Below are positions 13,856 to 15,737 of a stretch of DNA of 15,737 bases, in pieces. Position 1 is the stretch's first letter. Each line of letters opens with the position of its first letter. The position numbers and the translations under genes were made by a program. Below the pieces are notes generated by a model. That model did not search any database. It was not told the DNA's origin and saw only the letters and a list, made by a program, of their open reading frames with translations. This DNA is from JACVRW01 sp046735115 (GTDB lineage: Bacteria; Actinomycetota; Thermoleophilia; Solirubrobacterales; Thermoleophilaceae): contig JBKPSR010000109.1 of NCBI GenBank assembly GCA_046735115.1, forward strand, positions 1 to 15,737. Reading direction: 5' to 3'.

Positions 13856-14914
13856 CTAGGTGGGGGCCGGCACCACGCACAGCTCGGGGCGGTCGGGGCT
13901 GTTCAACGCGCGCCGCAGCGAGATGAATGCCGCGGCGCCCACCAGCAGGGGCAGCCAGAAGAGGATCACGCGATAGGCGAGAACCGCGGCCGCGGTGACG
14001 GGCGCCGGGGTGCCGTACACGATCAGCGTCCCGATCAGGCCACCGTCGATTCCGCCGAGGCCGCCGGGCAGGGGCAGGAGGCCGCCGAGCTGGCCGATCA
14101 GGTAGCCCATCAGCACGATCGTGACCGGCGGCGAGTAGCCGAAGGCGTGGAACGTCGCCCACAGGACGGCGTTGTCCCAGGCCCAGTAGCCGATCGAGCC
14201 CACGATCACGAGCAGGTTCCGCGAGCGCAGAATCCGCACCGCCTCCCGCGTCCCGCCCACGAGTGCCTTCCGCACCCCGCGCGCCGCCCTGCGCGGCCGG
14301 GAAGCCTCTGCGGGCGGGGCGTCGCCGACGCCGAGCCGCGGCACCGCGAGCACCACCGCGATCACGAGCAGCGCGCCCGCGGCGGGCACGGCCGTCAGCC
14401 AGAGCGAGAGGTCCGGCCCGAGCAGGCCGACGGCCATGAGCGTCCCGAGCACCGCCACGGCGACGAAGTTGACCGAGCTCTTGATGAGGAAGAAGGCCAC
14501 TGAGCGGCGGGCGATCTGCTCTCCCGGCATGCCGCCCTCGTGCAGGATCCAGGCGCCCAGCGCCAGCCCGCCCGCCCCGCTCGCCGGCACGATCGAGCCC
14601 GCGCCGAGCTCCGCCAGACCGATCTCCCAGCTCGTGCGCCACGGCATGGCGTTGCAGAAGACCGGCCGGAACATGAGCACGTAGGACACGCACGACATGG
14701 CCTCGAAGGCGACGGCCAGCGCGAGCCACTCCGGCTGCGCCTCGGTCAGCAGCTCCCGGACTCGGCCGAGGCCCGGGGCGAGCAGCAGCACGAAGCCCGC
14801 CACCACGAGCACCGCCACGATCTGGAGCGTGCGCCTCGCAAGCCTGCTCGGCTCGAACTCCTCGGGCATCGTGACCCCGGCTGTTCTGACCTCGTCCACA
14901 GCATCGAGTTTCAC
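13856..14914 (-). CDS. Integral membrane protein, lysylphosphatidylglycerol synthase transmembrane-domain family
   Basis: The product has up to 352 residues and many hydrophobic helices (about seven or eight), beginning LQIVAVLVVAGFVLLLAPGL. The best signature is LLPLPGGLGGIDGGLIGTL at roughly 275-297, typical of the LPG-synthase N-terminal/UPF0104 membrane family (PF03706); others are ELGAGSIVPASGAGGLALGAW and FFLIKSSVNF. There is no C-terminal aminoacyl-transferase domain, so this is a stand-alone membrane domain, possibly acting in lipid or lipid-linked sugar flipping. The GTG at 14914 gives the longest form; an ATG at 14869 would remove 15 residues that include no helix and is equally plausible. 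It lies 104 nt upstream of the MDR gene on the same strand, and downstream of a decayed alpha/beta hydrolase remnant. Confidence 0.85.
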   Translation of the reverse strand: MKLDAVDEVRTAGVTMPEEFEPSRLARRTLQIVAVLVVAGFVLLLAPGLGRVRELLTEAQPEWLALAVAFEAMSCVSYVLMFRPVFCNAMPWRTSWEIGLAELGAGSIVPASGAGGLALGAWILHEGGMPGEQIARRSVAFFLIKSSVNFVAVAVLGTLMAVGLLGPDLSLWLTAVPAAGALLVIAVVLAVPRLGVGDAPPAEASRPRRAARGVRKALVGGTREAVRILRSRNLLVIVGSIGYWAWDNAVLWATFHAFGYSPPVTIVLMGYLIGQLGGLLPLPGGLGGIDGGLIGTLIVYGTPAPVTAAAVLAYRVILFWLPLLVGAAAFISLRRALNSPDRPELCVVPAPT

Positions 14915-14954
14915 AGCCCCGGCCGCGGTGGGTCAGCGCGCGACGGCAACGGGC

Positions 14955-15104
14955 TCAAAGCTCCATTGCCAGGAACGAGCGCACACGCGCCCGGTAGCCG
15001 CTCGCGTGACGAGCGAGGCCCTGGGTGTGGCCGGCGTCGACGTGCCACAGGCGCTCATGCCCTCCGAGACGTCGCGCGAATTCGCGGTTGATTGATTCTT
15101 CCAT
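14955..15104 (-). pseudogene. C-terminal remnant of an alpha/beta hydrolase
   Basis: Within the 261-nt gap between the SRPBCC and LPG-type genes a short minus-strand frame reads NREFARRLGGHERLWHV, DAGHTQGLARHASGY, RARVRSFLAMEL and a TGA. This looks like the last 45-50 residues of an alpha/beta hydrolase: ELW-V-AGH is the last strand with the catalytic histidine, followed by the YxxRVxxF helix. The frame is preceded directly by an in-frame TGA (15107-15105) and further upstream by a TAG, with no ribosome binding site before the ATG at 15104. The rest of the enzyme (nucleophile elbow, oxyanion loop) is absent. It is thus a decayed gene, with the upstream part lost. An independent 49-residue protein is unlikely. 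Confidence 0.5.
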
Positions 15105-15175
15105 TCAAGCGGGCCCCGACGCCGCCGACGAGCGCTACGCGTCGCCACAGCGGCGCGGCGCTCGCTCGCCGTGCG

Positions 15176-15737
15176 CTAGCCGCGAGTGGCTGCGAGAGCT
15201 CCACTGTCCGCGAGGGCCGCCGGTAGCGCCGGCAACCGCTCCGCGCGCCGCTTCAGGTTGGTGAACTGGCGCCGCTGCATGATCCAATGGGCGGGCTCCC
15301 AGAGGAGGAAGTCCGCGAGAGCCAGCGGGGCTTTCGGGTGCTGCGCGGCATAGCCGCTCACGACGATCCGTGTGCGGTCACCGGGGAGCTCCTTCAGCTG
15401 GAAGCACCAGACGCTGTCGTTGTACAGGCGCGGGCGCACGCCCTTCGTGTCGAACGGGCGCCCGCCCTGGACGTCGATCGGCGCGCGCAGGGCGAGGAAG
15501 CGCTCCGGCTCGAGCCCTGCCACCTCGAACCAAGTCGCCCCGCTCGGCGTGGACAGCATGCGGTCTCCGACCGAGACGTCCTGCCACTCCGGACGGATTC
15601 GCTCAGCGCTCGGCTCGCCGGCGTTGTCGAGCCTGTCCCAGCTGTACCAACCCGCGCGGTCACAGCCCATCTGGACGAGCCAGGGCCAAACCGCGGAGGG
15701 CGGCGCATCGATCGTCACCGCCATCGTGGCGCCGCGC
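15176..15737 (-). CDS. SRPBCC superfamily protein (START/Bet v1-like), 5' end cut by the window
   Basis: At least 182 residues read from the right edge to a TAG at 15178-15176. The pattern VTIDAPPSAVWPWLVQMGCD then GWYSWDRLDN, GDRMLSTP, FLALRAP, DSVWCFQLKEL and TRIVVSGYA is that of SRPBCC ligand-binding proteins with the WPWLVQMG start, which form a helix-grip hydrophobic pocket. Ligand unknown. The frame stays open to the edge of the window, and relatives have residues ahead of the AVTI strand, so the ATG at 15724 may not be the true start; treat the gene as partial at its 5' end. The C-terminal MQRRQFTNLKRRAERL helix is complete. Downstream lies the hydrolase remnant. Confidence 0.82.
   Translation of the reverse strand, partial: RGATMAVTIDAPPSAVWPWLVQMGCDRAGWYSWDRLDNAGEPSAERIRPEWQDVSVGDRMLSTPSGATWFEVAGLEPERFLALRAPIDVQGGRPFDTKGVRPRLYNDSVWCFQLKELPGDRTRIVVSGYAAQHPKAPLALADFLLWEPAHWIMQRRQFTNLKRRAERLPALPAALADSGALAATRG

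Noticed and set aside
11283..13859. Very long open frame on the plus strand (858 codons)
   Set aside because: It is antisense to the GH15 and MDR genes, both of which have complete family motifs. Its product is low-complexity, rich in Arg, His, Asp and Val, as expected for a GC-rich shadow frame.
1..15737. tRNA, rRNA, CRISPR arrays, insertion sequences, phage genes or defence systems
   Set aside because: Gaps between genes are mostly under 290 nt, and no cloverleaf pattern, spaced direct repeats, transposase or integrase motifs, or terminal inverted repeats were seen by eye.

Overview
The window is GC-rich (roughly 70%) and packed with genes. It contains GTG and TTG starts, many 1-4 nt start/stop overlaps, and AGGAGG-type ribosome binding sites. 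The gene content (a group 1h-like hydrogenase locus, an actinobacterial-style second HypC, GH15, DUF2252, DUF3303 and DUF2461 proteins, a B10-Tyr single-domain globin and a GTTT/GGGTAT stress promoter) suggests an actinobacterium, plausibly of the class Thermoleophilia. The class assignment is inference from family content, not from a marker gene.

Left region (1-3645): a leftward, translationally coupled block runs hypC, hypC-like paralog, hypD, hypE. After 16 nt, behind a strong AAGGAG site, comes the first 23 codons of a protein that looks like the small subunit of a [NiFe]-hydrogenase; it is cut by the window edge. HypC, HypD and HypE build and deliver the Fe(CN)2CO group, so this is the maturation half of an H2-oxidation locus. 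hypA, hypB and hypF are not in the window. Divergent from hypC is a Crp/Fnr-family regulator, and the 138-nt gap between them carries a long palindrome that is the obvious operator candidate.

Middle-left (3674-5942): a small Cys/His protein converges on a small acidic protein, and the two stop codons lie in the two arms of one hairpin. A calcineurin-like metallophosphoesterase follows. Divergent from it is a small basic, single-membrane-segment protein with a very good SigB/SigF-type promoter. A GC hairpin ends that gene. The next 250 nt hold no intact gene, only a short decayed reading frame.

Middle (5943-10429): a DUF2252 kinase-fold protein, a single-domain globin, a secreted lipoprotein of the phospholipase C/acid phosphatase family, a DUF3303 protein and a DUF2461 protein. 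The globin/phosphoesterase and DUF3303/DUF2461 pairs are convergent, and each pair shares one CTAG tetranucleotide as both stop codons.

Right (10430-15737): a small two-helix membrane protein converges on a leftward series. In transcription order from the right edge the series is: an SRPBCC protein cut by the edge, a C-terminal remnant of an alpha/beta hydrolase, an LPG-synthase-type membrane protein, a zinc-less MDR oxidoreductase, and a GH15 glycosidase. The MDR and GH15 genes are only 18 nt apart and probably cotranscribed. No tRNA, rRNA, CRISPR array, insertion sequence or phage gene was seen. The most noteworthy system is the hydrogenase maturation block with its divergent regulator and palindrome; the rest looks like ordinary chromosomal accessory content.
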